Origin: Oceanobacillus sp. CFH 90083
GTDB taxonomy: Bacteria; Bacillota; Bacilli; Bacillales; Amphibacillaceae
Direction of reading: 5' to 3'
Assembly: GCF_009389585.1 (NCBI RefSeq)
Contig: NZ_VIYG01000016.1
Coordinates: 1-64,000, forward strand
Length of the DNA: 64,000 nucleotides
This document shows, one piece after another, positions 55,774-64,000 of the stretch (position 1 is its first letter; each line of letters starts with the position of its first letter). The position numbers were made by a program, and so were the translations under genes. The notes below the pieces were generated by a model, which saw nothing but the letters and a program-made list of their open reading frames with translations, was not told where the DNA came from and did not search any database.

Positions 55774-56724
55774 CTAATACCCTTGCTTTACATCTACAAT
55801 ATTTATCATATCGTTATTTTTACTTTTATATTTCTTCAGGTTCTCAGAAAATATATCCAATGCTCTATCGAAATAATGCGGAGAAACTCCTGATAAATGT
55901 GTCGTCACCGTAATATTTTTTTCTTCCCAAAATGGATGATTTTCCGGAAGAGGCTCTTGTTCAAATACATCTAATACTGCATGCGATATCTCCTCTTCAT
56001 GTATAGCTTTCAGCACATCTTCCCCACTTACTGCATCGCCTCTTCCTATATTTACAAATACTGCATGCTTAGGCATTAATTCGAAATGTTTATACTGAAA
56101 GAAACCTTTTGTCTCAGGAGTGCTGGGAAGTATAGAAACCACAAAATCTGCTTCATGCAAGTACGTATCCATCTCTTTAAACGTAATATTCGTATCAAAA
56201 TACTCTACCTGTCTTCCGCTCCTTGAAACTCCAATGGTTCTCATTTGAAAAGCTTTCGCTATTTTTGCGATTTCTCTGCCTAAAATACCAGTTCCTGCAA
56301 TCAGCATGGTTTTGTTTGTTATCTCTTCCATATGAATATCCCGCGTCCAAACCCTATTTTTCTCATTTTCTATCAATACTTTCCCTTTTCTGTAAACCAG
56401 CATTAATACAAAAAATACATATTCAGACATCGGTGCTTTATGAATACCTTTAGCACTTGTAACCAGAATCCCTCGCTTATTTAATTCTTCAAAGGGAAGC
56501 TGGTCTACACCGGCAGCGATAACCATTATCCACTTTAACTTAAAAGCCTTCTGAATCACTGCTTCTGTCAAATCTGTACCATAAGTGATTAATACTTCAA
56601 CATCCGCAAGATAATCTTCTGCTTCCTCCATATTATTACAAAAAATAAAATCGTCATCTGGAAATATTTTGTTTAGATGAACTTGATTTTCTTGTGGTAA
56701 TTCAGCAGATGCTAATATCTTCAT
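55774..56724 (-). CDS. D-2-hydroxyacid dehydrogenase family protein
   Basis: This 316-residue NAD(P)-dependent dehydrogenase has the Rossmann GTGILGREIAKIAKAF, SILPSTPETKGFF, NIGRGDAVSG and the catalytic-type VLDVFEQEPLPENHPFW...THLSG block with Glu and His. The ATG at 56724 after GGGAGG is preferred over the frame start at 56742. It is last gene of the sugar-acid cluster, 31 bases after dctP, so it probably reduces a keto acid (glyoxylate or hydroxypyruvate-like). Substrate inferred only. Confidence 0.88.
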   Translation of the reverse strand: MKILASAELPQENQVHLNKIFPDDDFIFCNNMEEAEDYLADVEVLITYGTDLTEAVIQKAFKLKWIMVIAAGVDQLPFEELNKRGILVTSAKGIHKAPMSEYVFFVLMLVYRKGKVLIENEKNRVWTRDIHMEEITNKTMLIAGTGILGREIAKIAKAFQMRTIGVSRSGRQVEYFDTNITFKEMDTYLHEADFVVSILPSTPETKGFFQYKHFELMPKHAVFVNIGRGDAVSGEDVLKAIHEEEISHAVLDVFEQEPLPENHPFWEEKNITVTTHLSGVSPHYFDRALDIFSENLKKYKSKNNDMINIVDVKQGY

Positions 56725-56755
56725 GCTAATTCCTCCCAGCAATTTTTAATTCAAC

Positions 56756-57745
56756 TCATTTTCCTAATACTGCATTCACTTCATCTCTTATTTCCTGTAA
56801 GCCCATTGTTTCATACACGCTGTCAGCCAGCTCTTTAAATTCTTCACGATCTACCTCATGAAACTCGACACCAGCTTCTTTCATTAATCCTTCATACTCG
56901 TTAGAGGATTCCATACTCATTTCAGAGGCTGTCTCTCCAGCTGCTTTTGCTTCTTCTAAAACGATTTCTTGAAACTCCTCTGGTAAACTGTCAAACCATT
57001 CTTCACTGACTATTAATGCTGAAACCAATTGATAGTGATTTGTTTTCGCAATATGATTGATTACTTCATACATGCTTGACTCATATATAGCTGTATTATG
57101 AGCCTCAACACCATCAATAACGCCCTGTTCTAAACCCGGATAAGCTTCTGTCCATGGCATACCGGTCGGAGATCCTCCCATCGCAGAAACAGTAGCGTTT
57201 ACAATTTCTGCCCCGCTTGTCCTTATGACAGATCCTTTAAAATCAGCAGCATTTGTAACTGGATGTGTTGTCGCTAAATTTCTTTCTCCCAATTGAAAAT
57301 TAAATGAAAGAATCCGGATTCCCTGCTCAGTAAATTCTTCTACCCATTCCTGATATAAATCTGACTCTAAAAATTGTTCCATCTCACTAATATCCTCAAA
57401 CATAAATGGAGATTGTATAATAGAAAATTCCTTTTTTAAATCACTTAATTGTGCAGCATCTGTAACTGTTCCTACATCTGCTCCAAGAGAAGCTTGTTCA
57501 ATTAAATCCGGGATATTTGCTAATTGATCACTATGGTATGTTTCTACTTCAATTTCCCCAGCCGACCGCTCTTCTACAGCTTCTTTAAATTGATATATTG
57601 CTTGATATTCTGCATTCTGTTCATTTTGTGTAACACCCAAACGTAACGTATATTCTCCATCGTTTCCTTCTGCACCTTCTGAGCCACAGGCAGTTAAAAG
57701 TACCAGACCAACAGCAACTAACAAAAAGCAATACAGTTTCTTCAT
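56756..57745 (-). CDS. dctP: TRAP transporter substrate-binding lipoprotein (DctP)
   Basis: This 329-residue DctP-family protein has a lipobox LLTAC (Cys20), the RLGVTQNEQNAEYQAIYQFKE start, the conserved Arg region (GSVIRTSGAEI) that binds a carboxylate, and GMPWTEAYPGLEQGVIDG. It delivers a sugar acid to DctQM. It lies downstream of dctM by 219 bases and has its own upstream operator TTGTATACAA, so it can be expressed more strongly than the membrane genes. Confidence 0.92.
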   Translation of the reverse strand: MKKLYCFLLVAVGLVLLTACGSEGAEGNDGEYTLRLGVTQNEQNAEYQAIYQFKEAVEERSAGEIEVETYHSDQLANIPDLIEQASLGADVGTVTDAAQLSDLKKEFSIIQSPFMFEDISEMEQFLESDLYQEWVEEFTEQGIRILSFNFQLGERNLATTHPVTNAADFKGSVIRTSGAEIVNATVSAMGGSPTGMPWTEAYPGLEQGVIDGVEAHNTAIYESSMYEVINHIAKTNHYQLVSALIVSEEWFDSLPEEFQEIVLEEAKAAGETASEMSMESSNEYEGLMKEAGVEFHEVDREEFKELADSVYETMGLQEIRDEVNAVLGK

Positions 57746-57924
57746 AACACCACTCCTATCGTTATTAATTATAAGTTTATAAAGCTCGTATTCCTTGTGA
57801 AGCCCTACTAAGCCACAAAAAAGATGTAATCAAATCCAATCAGTTACTTCCCCCTTTATAAAAGCCACATACGGCGTATCAAGTATTTCCTATATAGTTA
57901 CATAAATTCATCTTTATACATACA

Positions 57925-57934
57925 TTGTATACAA
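57925..57934. promoter_or_regulatory. GntR-type operator before dctP
   Basis: The perfect palindrome TTGTATACAA is identical to the one before the GntR gene at 63553-63562. Confidence 0.65.
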
Positions 57935-57964
57935 CTTAGTCTATATGAAAGTGTTTATTGCTAC

Positions 57965-59248
57965 CTATGGACCTAGTAATAAATTAGGTAAAAATAATAC
58001 TATACTTGGAAACATTGCTATCATAACAATTACTGCAAGCACGGTTATTATAAATGGCAAGGCTCCTTTGGTGTACTCCACAACGCCGGTTTTTGTAATG
58101 GATAAAACAGCAAACATGGTAACTCCCAAAGGCGGTGTCATACCTCCAAATGTAATCAGAACAACCATTACTACTCCAAAATGAACTGGATCAATTCCTG
58201 CCATTTCTGCAATCGGAAGGAATATCGGTGTTAGCATTAAATTATTTGCAGTAGCTTCCATGAAAAGGCCGGCGATAAATACAAATAACAAAATTAAGAG
58301 AAATAATAATTGTGAATTTTCAGTTATACCTGTTACAAACTGAGACATCGTTCTAGGGAAATTCTCAAAAGCTATCACATAACTGAAAATAGAAGCAGAT
58401 GCTATAATTAACATAATCATACTATTATCTGTCACTGCGTCTTTTAAGCATGCTTTTAATTTTTTCCAGCTTAATTCTCTATGAAAGAAAAATCCTACCG
58501 TCATCGCATAAACAACTGCTACTGCTCCACCTTCTGAAGCAGAAAATAAACCAAACCGAATCCCGACAATCAGCAATATTGGAAATAAAATTGCCCATAT
58601 ACAATCCTTAAAACTAATGACAACTTCTTTCATGGTTGGAGGTGTAAATGTATTATTCTGATCATAATTATTTTTTTTAGCAACAAAATATACACTTACC
58701 ATTAATGCTACTGTCAGAAGTATCCCTGGAATAATTCCTCCAATAAACAGTTTATTTATGGAAACTCCACCAATAAATCCATATAAGATTAAACCAATAC
58801 TTGGAGGAAATGTTGCTGTAATAATGGAACTGACAGAAATTAACCCTGTTGAAAAACCTTTTGAATACCCTCTTCGCAGCATATCATTCGTCATTATTCT
58901 GCTTTGCATTGCTGCATCTGCTGTAGCAGAGCCGGATATACCGCCCATCATTGCACTCAGCAAAACGGAAGCTTGTGCCAGACCGCCAATCATATGGCCA
59001 GTTAAAATGTTTGCAAATTTTATTAATCTGCTAGTTATCCCCGAAGCATTTAAAATATGACCGGCTAGTACAAAGAAGGGAACTGCTAATAACGGAAATG
59101 ACTGAGTTCCAGTAGCAAATTGTTGAATAGCCAGTGAATTAGGAATATCTGCTGATAAGAAATAGACAACTCCCGAAATTCCGATTGCAAATGCAACAGG
59201 CATATTCAAAAAAAGCAAAACAAAAAATACAATTAACATGATAGTCAT
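57965..59248 (-). CDS. dctM: TRAP transporter large permease (DctM)
   Basis: This 427-residue protein has twelve or so membrane segments and the family's ALLAVPFFVLAGHIL, MGGISGSATADAA and PPSIGLILYGFI motifs. It forms the sodium-coupled channel with DctQ and DctP. It overlaps nothing; dctQ precedes it by 26 bases. Confidence 0.94.
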   Translation of the reverse strand: MTIMLIVFFVLLFLNMPVAFAIGISGVVYFLSADIPNSLAIQQFATGTQSFPLLAVPFFVLAGHILNASGITSRLIKFANILTGHMIGGLAQASVLLSAMMGGISGSATADAAMQSRIMTNDMLRRGYSKGFSTGLISVSSIITATFPPSIGLILYGFIGGVSINKLFIGGIIPGILLTVALMVSVYFVAKKNNYDQNNTFTPPTMKEVVISFKDCIWAILFPILLIVGIRFGLFSASEGGAVAVVYAMTVGFFFHRELSWKKLKACLKDAVTDNSMIMLIIASASIFSYVIAFENFPRTMSQFVTGITENSQLLFLLILLFVFIAGLFMEATANNLMLTPIFLPIAEMAGIDPVHFGVVMVVLITFGGMTPPLGVTMFAVLSITKTGVVEYTKGALPFIITVLAVIVMIAMFPSIVLFLPNLLLGP

Positions 59249-59274
59249 ATATCTATCTCCTTCACTTATTACCC

Positions 59275-59757
59275 TTATTCATTATTTCCTTTAACGCTTC
59301 TCCATTTCCCGAAAATTTGACCTAGTGCAGTCAACAGCATTAACATACTCCCAGTCGGAATAGCTAAAGTTACTGTCCAATAAGGAATTTGTGTTCCAGT
59401 AATAAGACGGCCAGTAGTTGATAAAACCATATCACTGCCATAGTAAATAAGAAAAATTAAAAACAGGATCATCAAAACATGCATTACCATCTCTACTACG
59501 ATTCTTAATTTTGGTTTCAAAAAATAATTAATTGCATCAACACCTACATGTGCATGATTCCTAAGAGCTTGATTTGCTCCCAGAAAGATAACCCAAATAA
59601 AAACTAATTGAGCCAGACCGACTGACCAGGTTGTAGGACTCCCAAATGCGCGTACAACAACTTCCATAAAAACCAGACCAACCAGTAATAATAATAACCA
59701 AGATGTTAAAAGCTCTTCTATTTTTATCCAACCAATTCTCATCTTTTCTATCATCAT
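59275..59757 (-). CDS. dctQ: TRAP transporter small permease (DctQ)
   Basis: This 160-residue protein has four membrane segments and the DctQ core VFIWVIFLGANQALRNHAHVGVD. It starts MMIEKM; the first or second Met is the start. It lies between the ManD-like gene and dctM. Confidence 0.92.
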   Translation of the reverse strand: MMIEKMRIGWIKIEELLTSWLLLLLVGLVFMEVVVRAFGSPTTWSVGLAQLVFIWVIFLGANQALRNHAHVGVDAINYFLKPKLRIVVEMVMHVLMILFLIFLIYYGSDMVLSTTGRLITGTQIPYWTVTLAIPTGSMLMLLTALGQIFGKWRSVKGNNE

Positions 59758-59770
59758 TTCACTCCTCTAA

Positions 59771-61024
59771 TTACGGTTTAACAGAAGTTCCATCAGGCGT
59801 TCTTGCTAAGGTCCACTCCGGTAATGTATTTAAAGCAGGATAGTCGAAAGCTGCCTCTTCATTAAAATCTACTCCAAGACCTGGCTGATCACCTAAATAC
59901 GCATACCCTGCTTTTATTTTTAAATCAGCAGGAAATACATTTTCAAGTGCTTCATTCATTGGTGTCCACTCTTGGATACCAAAATTATTAACTGCATAAT
60001 CTAAATGAAAATTAGCCATTACTCCAATCGGAGAGAGGTCTCCTGGTCCATGCCACGCAGTGCGTACACCAAATAATTCACCGAAATGAGCCAGTTTTCT
60101 TGCAGGTGTTAACCCGCCAATTGCACTCACATGTGCTCTGATAAAATCAATGCGCTTATGAATAATTAAATCTTTCCAATCATTCGGATGGCTGAATAAT
60201 TCCCCCATAGCAATTGGAATGGATACATGTTCACGTAAAATCTTTAACCAATCAGCATTTTCCGGTGAAAAAGGATCTTCAAGATAAAACAAATCATATT
60301 TTTCTAATTTCTTCGCCAGACGAATGGCTTCGATTGGGGGTATTCTTTCATGAATATCATGGATAATTTCAAAATTATTACCTAGATTTTTGCGTAAATG
60401 TTTAAATAATTCTTCTACATTTTTCGCATAGAATTCCGGATCAAAATACTCTCCAGCTCTTCTGTTTTCAGGAGATCTTTTCAGCTCAAAATTTTCTGCC
60501 TTTTTCATTTTCTTAGATATCAAGCCTGTATCATTCGTTCCAGCTCCCCCATACATTCCCATCTGACAGCGGACATGCTGATAGCCCTCCTCTAGTGCTT
60601 CCTTCACATTAGCTTCGACCTCTTCCGCAGTCCCTCCATCTACATGACGGTATAAAGCAATTCCATCTCTTGATTTACCGCCAAGTAAAGAATAGACTGG
60701 CAAATCAGCCATCTTTCCTTTGATATCCCACAAAGCCATATCAATGCCGGAAAGCGCATTATTAACTACTGGCCCATTTCTCCAGTAACCGCTTACATTC
60801 ATAGACTGCCAAATGTCCTCAATATTTGCAGGATCTTTTCCAATCAGGAAAGGTTTCAAATAATCTTCAACGGCACTTTTAACTGTAAAAGCTCTTTGTG
60901 TAAAAGTAGAACACCCCAAACCATATAAACCCTCTTTGTTCGTAATTATCTTCACAACGACTAAATTAATATTATTTGGTGCAGTAATAAATACCTCTAC
61001 ATCTTTAATCTTCGGTTTGTTCAT
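59771..61024 (-). CDS. Enolase-superfamily sugar-acid dehydratase, ManD subgroup
   Basis: This 417-residue protein of the mannonate dehydratase/RspA subgroup has metal ligands at D223 (IIHDIHERIPP), E249 (YLEDPFSPE) and E275 (MGELFSHP), with H225, R152/Y158 and H325 (AWHGPGDLSP). By spacing, position 314 of the Novosphingobium ManD, reported as Ala in efficient and Pro in poor mannonate dehydratases, is Pro327 here, so D-mannonate may not be the true substrate. It probably dehydrates an aldonate to a 2-keto-3-deoxy acid. It is between the SDR and TRAP genes. Confidence 0.88.
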   Translation of the reverse strand: MNKPKIKDVEVFITAPNNINLVVVKIITNKEGLYGLGCSTFTQRAFTVKSAVEDYLKPFLIGKDPANIEDIWQSMNVSGYWRNGPVVNNALSGIDMALWDIKGKMADLPVYSLLGGKSRDGIALYRHVDGGTAEEVEANVKEALEEGYQHVRCQMGMYGGAGTNDTGLISKKMKKAENFELKRSPENRRAGEYFDPEFYAKNVEELFKHLRKNLGNNFEIIHDIHERIPPIEAIRLAKKLEKYDLFYLEDPFSPENADWLKILREHVSIPIAMGELFSHPNDWKDLIIHKRIDFIRAHVSAIGGLTPARKLAHFGELFGVRTAWHGPGDLSPIGVMANFHLDYAVNNFGIQEWTPMNEALENVFPADLKIKAGYAYLGDQPGLGVDFNEEAAFDYPALNTLPEWTLARTPDGTSVKP

Positions 61025-61049
61025 AAATTATTTTCCCCCATCTCTTTTT

Positions 61050-61805
61050 TTACCTTCCTAACCAGCCGCCATCAACTGCTAATAAATGCCCATGAACATA
61101 ATCAGCTAAAGGTGATGCCAAAAATACAGCTGCACCTTTCATATCATTCGGATCTCCCCATCTTCCCGCAGGTATCCTGTCCAGAATTTGTTTGCTGCGT
61201 TCCGGGTCGTTAATAAGCGCTGTATTCATTTCTGTCGCAAAATATCCTGGCACAAGGGCATTTACATTCACCCCTAATGAAGACCATTCATTAGCTAATT
61301 CCTTCGTTAACTGACCTACTGCTCCCTTTGCTGCGGTATACGCAGGAACCAGAATGCCTCCTTGAAATGAAACTAAAGAAGCTACATTTATAATTTTTCC
61401 ACTTTGCTGAGCAGTCATTATTTTTCCTGCTTCTTGACAGAGAATCCAAACGGATTTTAAGTTCACATCAATGACTGCATCCCATTCGTGTTCTGGAAAT
61501 TCTACTGCCGGATATCTTCTCTGAATACCTGCACAATTTATTAATATATCAACAGATTCCATTTTTTCCTTTACTTCTGGAATTACTTTTCTCACTCTTT
61601 TTAAATCACTTAAATCACATTCTATAATTTCACAATTTCTTCCCAATCCCTCGATTTCTTCTTTTACAGCAATGTCTGCCGAGCGTTGGACTAATGCAAT
61701 ATCAGCTCCAGCTTCTGCTAATCCAATTGCTATTGCTTTTCCAATTCCGCGTGTTGCTCCGGTCACTACCGCTACTTTATTCTCTAAATTAATTTGGATA
61801 GCCAT
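61050..61805 (-). CDS. kduD: Short-chain dehydrogenase, KduD-like
   Basis: This 251-residue SDR has the NAD motif TGATRGIGKAIA, NCAGIQRR, the catalytic Ser (NVASLVSFQGG) and YTAAK, and a C-terminus VDGGWLGR as in 2-dehydro-3-deoxy-D-gluconate 5-dehydrogenases. In uronate pathways KduD interconverts 2,5-diketo-3-deoxygluconate and 2-keto-3-deoxygluconate, which would fit a ManD-like dehydratase next to it. The exact substrate is inferred from context. Confidence 0.82.
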   Translation of the reverse strand: MAIQINLENKVAVVTGATRGIGKAIAIGLAEAGADIALVQRSADIAVKEEIEGLGRNCEIIECDLSDLKRVRKVIPEVKEKMESVDILINCAGIQRRYPAVEFPEHEWDAVIDVNLKSVWILCQEAGKIMTAQQSGKIINVASLVSFQGGILVPAYTAAKGAVGQLTKELANEWSSLGVNVNALVPGYFATEMNTALINDPERSKQILDRIPAGRWGDPNDMKGAAVFLASPLADYVHGHLLAVDGGWLGR

Positions 61806-61818
61806 CTTTCATTCCTCC

Positions 61819-62829
61819 TTACAATGCAAATAGAACTTTCAATGAATTTCCAGACTCTTTTACTAATTGAAATCCTTCTTGAAATGACTCAATCGGCAAG
61901 CGGTGACTAATTAGCTTAGAAAAATCTATTTTGTCTTCTTCCATAAATTTAATTGCTGTTTCAAAATCTTTTGGTGAAAAACATCTTGTAGTAGATAAAG
62001 AGAGCTCTCTAAAATGCATTTTTGCTAAATCAATCGTTGGCGGCTTCTTATATACACTTACTACCATTATTTCTCCCTGGGTCTTTATTGCCGAAATCAT
62101 TTGATCTGCAGTTATCTGATTTCCTGCAACTTCAAAGACTACGTCTGCTCCCACTCCTTGTGTAATTCTTTTCACTTTTTCTATTAAATCCTTTTCCTGC
62201 GAATTAACAGTAGTAAGTCCATATGATTCAGCAATCTGTAAACGATAGTTACTTACATCAGAAATAATAACTTCGGCTGCACCAGAGAGTTTGGCAATCA
62301 TCCCAATTAAAATGCCAATTGGGCCCGCTCCCAGGATTGTAACGGTATCCCCTACTTTAAATTTCGATCTTCTTACTGTATGTACAGCAACTGCCAGGGG
62401 TTCTATTAAGGCTGCTTCATCCTCTTTTACTTTATTGGAGAGAATATGCAAATTCTCTATGGGGATTTTTGCATATTCTGCAAAACCGCCCTGCAAATCA
62501 ATACCGATATATTTTAGGTTCTCACAAATATGATAGTTTCCTAGTCTGCATGGTTCACACTTATTACAGTATCGGATTGGGTTCACAGCCACTTTATCCC
62601 CTATTTTAAATGGTGATTCACTGTTCATTTCTATAACCTCTCCAGAAAATTCATGTCCCATAACCAATGAAGGCTTTGCCCGCGGATGAACTCCAGCATA
62701 AATCATCATGTCTGTTCCACAAATACCGCCATAGTTTACTTTAACTAATGCTTCTCCGGCAGTAATTTGAGGAACACTTAATTCCTTTAACGATAATTTC
62801 TCTTTACCTGCATAAGTAATTGCTTTCAT
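61819..62829 (-). CDS. Zinc-dependent medium-chain dehydrogenase (sugar-acid/polyol type)
   Basis: This 336-residue MDR enzyme has catalytic zinc ligands in GICGTD and GHEFSGEV, structural zinc cysteines in CNKCEPCRLGNYHIC, and the Rossmann GAGPIGILIG. It resembles L-galactonate/L-idonate 5-dehydrogenases and sorbitol dehydrogenases. AGAGGA precedes the ATG at 62829; the longer frame to 62850 is not favoured. First metabolic gene after the regulator, probably oxidising a hexonate. Confidence 0.88.
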   Translation of the reverse strand: MKAITYAGKEKLSLKELSVPQITAGEALVKVNYGGICGTDMMIYAGVHPRAKPSLVMGHEFSGEVIEMNSESPFKIGDKVAVNPIRYCNKCEPCRLGNYHICENLKYIGIDLQGGFAEYAKIPIENLHILSNKVKEDEAALIEPLAVAVHTVRRSKFKVGDTVTILGAGPIGILIGMIAKLSGAAEVIISDVSNYRLQIAESYGLTTVNSQEKDLIEKVKRITQGVGADVVFEVAGNQITADQMISAIKTQGEIMVVSVYKKPPTIDLAKMHFRELSLSTTRCFSPKDFETAIKFMEEDKIDFSKLISHRLPIESFQEGFQLVKESGNSLKVLFAL

Positions 62830-62856
62830 TATTCCAATCCTCTCTTCCAAGTACTT

Positions 62857-63531
62857 CTATTCAAAGAGAATACCTAATACTGTTTTTCTAGTATCTTCAA
62901 AATGAATACTCAGGGTTTCATCAATACCAGAGATATTGTTATTTTGCATAGCCTTGACAATATCCTCATGCTTCTTAATTAAAAAATCCACTTCTTCCTT
63001 CTCCATATTGATTCTTTTTTCAGTCGCGATTAATAAAGCTGTTACAACAATATTTTTTATGCTTTTCCATACATACATAAATCGCTTATGTTGACTGGCT
63101 TTAATAATCGCTTCATGAAATGCAATATCCTGAACAGAAAATTCTATAAAATCATTTCGTTTAGCAGAAATTCTCATTTGTTCAATAGAAAAATGAAGAA
63201 ATGCAAAAAGTGATTCGTCTGCCGCCTCAGCACATTTTTTCATGCAGAAACCTTCCAGTAGAAAACGAACATCATTGATTTCTTCCAGATCCTCTTTGGT
63301 AACACCTTGGATTACTGCGCCCATCCTTTCCAGACTGACTAAGCCTTCATTTTGAAGAATACGTAAAGCTTCCCGAGCCGGTGATCTGCTTGTATCATAA
63401 GTAGAAGCTATAAAGTTCTCAGAAATTTTATCGCCTTCTTGCAGCTTTCCGGAAATGATTTCAAATCGAATTAAATTTGCTACTTCTTCTCCTTTGGAAG
63501 AAGAGGGTAACCGATGGATTGGAAAACGCAT
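62857..63531 (-). CDS. GntR-family (FadR/FCD subfamily) regulator of the sugar-acid cluster
   Basis: This 224-residue regulator has an N-terminal winged HTH (about 10-75, ENFIASTYDTSRSPAREALRIL) and an all-helical FCD ligand domain (about 80-215) with VRFLLEGF, DIAFHEAIIKAS and a C-terminal KHEDIVKAM, whose Asp/His residues bind metal and a carboxylate effector. AAAGGGGTGAG precedes the ATG. It is first gene of the cluster. An operator TTGTATACAA lies 22 bases upstream and is repeated before dctP. Confidence 0.9.
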   Translation of the reverse strand: MRFPIHRLPSSSKGEEVANLIRFEIISGKLQEGDKISENFIASTYDTSRSPAREALRILQNEGLVSLERMGAVIQGVTKEDLEEINDVRFLLEGFCMKKCAEAADESLFAFLHFSIEQMRISAKRNDFIEFSVQDIAFHEAIIKASQHKRFMYVWKSIKNIVVTALLIATEKRINMEKEEVDFLIKKHEDIVKAMQNNNISGIDETLSIHFEDTRKTVLGILFE

Positions 63532-63552
63532 ATTCTCACCCCTTTACATACC

Positions 63553-63562
63553 TTGTATACAA
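63553..63562. promoter_or_regulatory. GntR-type operator before the gntR gene
   Basis: The perfect palindrome TTGTATACAA, the same 10 bases as at 57925-57934, suggests autoregulation. Confidence 0.65.
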
Positions 63563-63788
63563 CATATACAGATGGTATCATATATTTTTATGATTGTAAA
63601 CGTTTTATTAAAATGTGTTGAGGTTGAAGATCTTTAGCTGACTTTGAGGCTTGCTGATATTATTTGAAAAACATGAACTTATTTAAACATCGTACAGGTG
63701 TTTACAGCATCGTAAGGCAGAATAAAAATAACCAATTTTCACCTAAGCCGAAATATTTTTAAGAAAATTTAAATTTATCTATTTACAC

Positions 63789-63838
63789 ATGACGTCATAT
63801 GATGTAATATACATTTAACGTGATGTTATATCACATCA
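63789..63838 (+). promoter_or_regulatory. Cluster of dyads upstream of the SIS-domain gene
   Basis: ATGACGTCAT (63789-63798, perfect palindrome), ATGTAATATACAT (overlapping, about 63803-63815) and TGATGTTATATCACATCA (63821-63838, 6-bp arms) lie in a row. They look like repeated half-sites ATGAYGT for a regulator not encoded in the window. Confidence 0.5.
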
Positions 63839-63919
63839 TAATATTGAAGGAGGTGACATTTACAGGTTTTAGCAAGCGATTACATTTTAAGTGGACAAGA
63901 TAAGAGGAGGAATTATTTC

Positions 63920-64000
63920 ATGAAGACAGAACATGTAGAACAAATTCAAAATGCAGTAAAAGCAATTGAAGAAAGACAAATCGATAATATATTCTTTGTA
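63920..64000 (+). CDS. Start of a probable SIS-domain sugar-phosphate protein (cut by window end)
   Basis: Only the first 27 codons are visible. An ATG lies 9 bases after AAGAGGAGG and opens with KTEHVEQIQNAVKAIEERQ, followed by a DNIFFV strand. Such an N-terminal helix plus I-FFV strand is typical of SIS-domain proteins such as the fructosamine deglycase FrlB, where V-A-C-G-G-S would follow. The call is tentative because the glycine-rich motif is outside the window. Confidence 0.45.
   Translation, partial: MKTEHVEQIQNAVKAIEERQIDNIFFV

Larger units (their letters stand above)
63532..63919. other. Divergent regulatory region (388 bases) between gntR and the SIS gene
   Basis: On the gntR side it holds the operator at 63553-63562 and a cre-like TGTAAACGTTTTAT (63595-63608; two mismatches to consensus). 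On the SIS-gene side it holds several dyads at 63789-63838. No ORF. Confidence 0.5.

Overview
The window is AT-rich DNA from a spore-forming, low-GC Gram-positive bacterium of the Bacillaceae. Gene content, gene order and small-gene complement look most like Oceanobacillus or Virgibacillus relatives. The evidence is spo0A, spoIVB, a complete spoIIIAA-AH operon, sirA, a LexA/yne SOS cassette and Bacillus-type Shine-Dalgarno sequences with frequent TTG and GTG starts. No rRNA, tRNA, CRISPR array, IS transposase or prophage was seen. The genus is inferred from synteny only.

Layout. (1) 0.1-4.4 kb: an orphan methyltransferase, yneT, and a two-gene OpuC/EgtU-like ABC importer whose permease and binding protein are fused. 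(2) 4.4-20.3 kb: a block collinear with the B. subtilis yneT-to-lexA region: plsY, (folE2, yidD), yneR, yneQ, yneP, yneN, citB, (a PAS histidine kinase), yneK, ccdC, ccdA, yneF, sirA, tkt, ynzC, yneB, a decayed yneA, lexA. (3) 20.7-43.5 kb: after one unknown membrane gene, a block collinear with the B. subtilis spo0A-to-yqhO region: spo0A, spoIVB, recN, argR, tlyA, ispA, xseB, xseA, folD, nusB, yqhY, accC, accB, spoIIIAH-AA, efp, yqhT, yqhR, yqhP, yqhO. Compared with B. subtilis, dxs, aroQ, yqhQ and ccdB are missing from their usual slots. (4) 43.5-45.4 kb: an XRE-TPR (RNPP-type) regulator next to a secreted 65-residue peptide precursor carrying the motif DIPGHH three times. This is the best candidate for an undescribed system in the window, a peptide quorum-sensing pair. 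(5) 45.4-55.4 kb: mixed accessory and housekeeping genes: SRPBCC protein, Mn pyrophosphatase, DinB-like protein with an FAD oxidase, an amino-acid ABC importer, a BASS symporter, a SolA-like oxidase and a second YneP-type thioesterase. (6) 55.7-63.5 kb: a sugar-acid catabolic locus: GntR regulator, Zn-dehydrogenase, KduD-like SDR, ManD-like dehydratase, TRAP transporter QMP and a 2-hydroxyacid dehydrogenase. Identical TTGTATACAA palindromes lie before the regulator gene and before dctP. The window ends in the start of a probable SIS-domain gene.

How the parts fit. Spo0A, SirA (Spo0A-induced DnaA inhibitor), SpoIVB and SpoIIIA cover successive stages of sporulation, and the promoter signals fit: a sigma-H-type promoter plus 0A box before spo0A and a 0A box before sirA. 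LexA boxes lie between lexA and the divergent yneA-yneB-ynzC operon. Its promoter is intact, but the yneA reading frame is broken by in-frame stops, so SOS control of yneB-ynzC seems kept while the cell-division inhibitor seems lost. Two families of dispersed intergenic repeats are scattered through the window: R1, about 90-130 bp, and R2, about 145-150 bp with GTTCAAAAAGT/ACTTTTTGAAC ends. Some copies sit exactly where genes are missing relative to B. subtilis.

All names are from reading sequence and remembered families. No database search was run.
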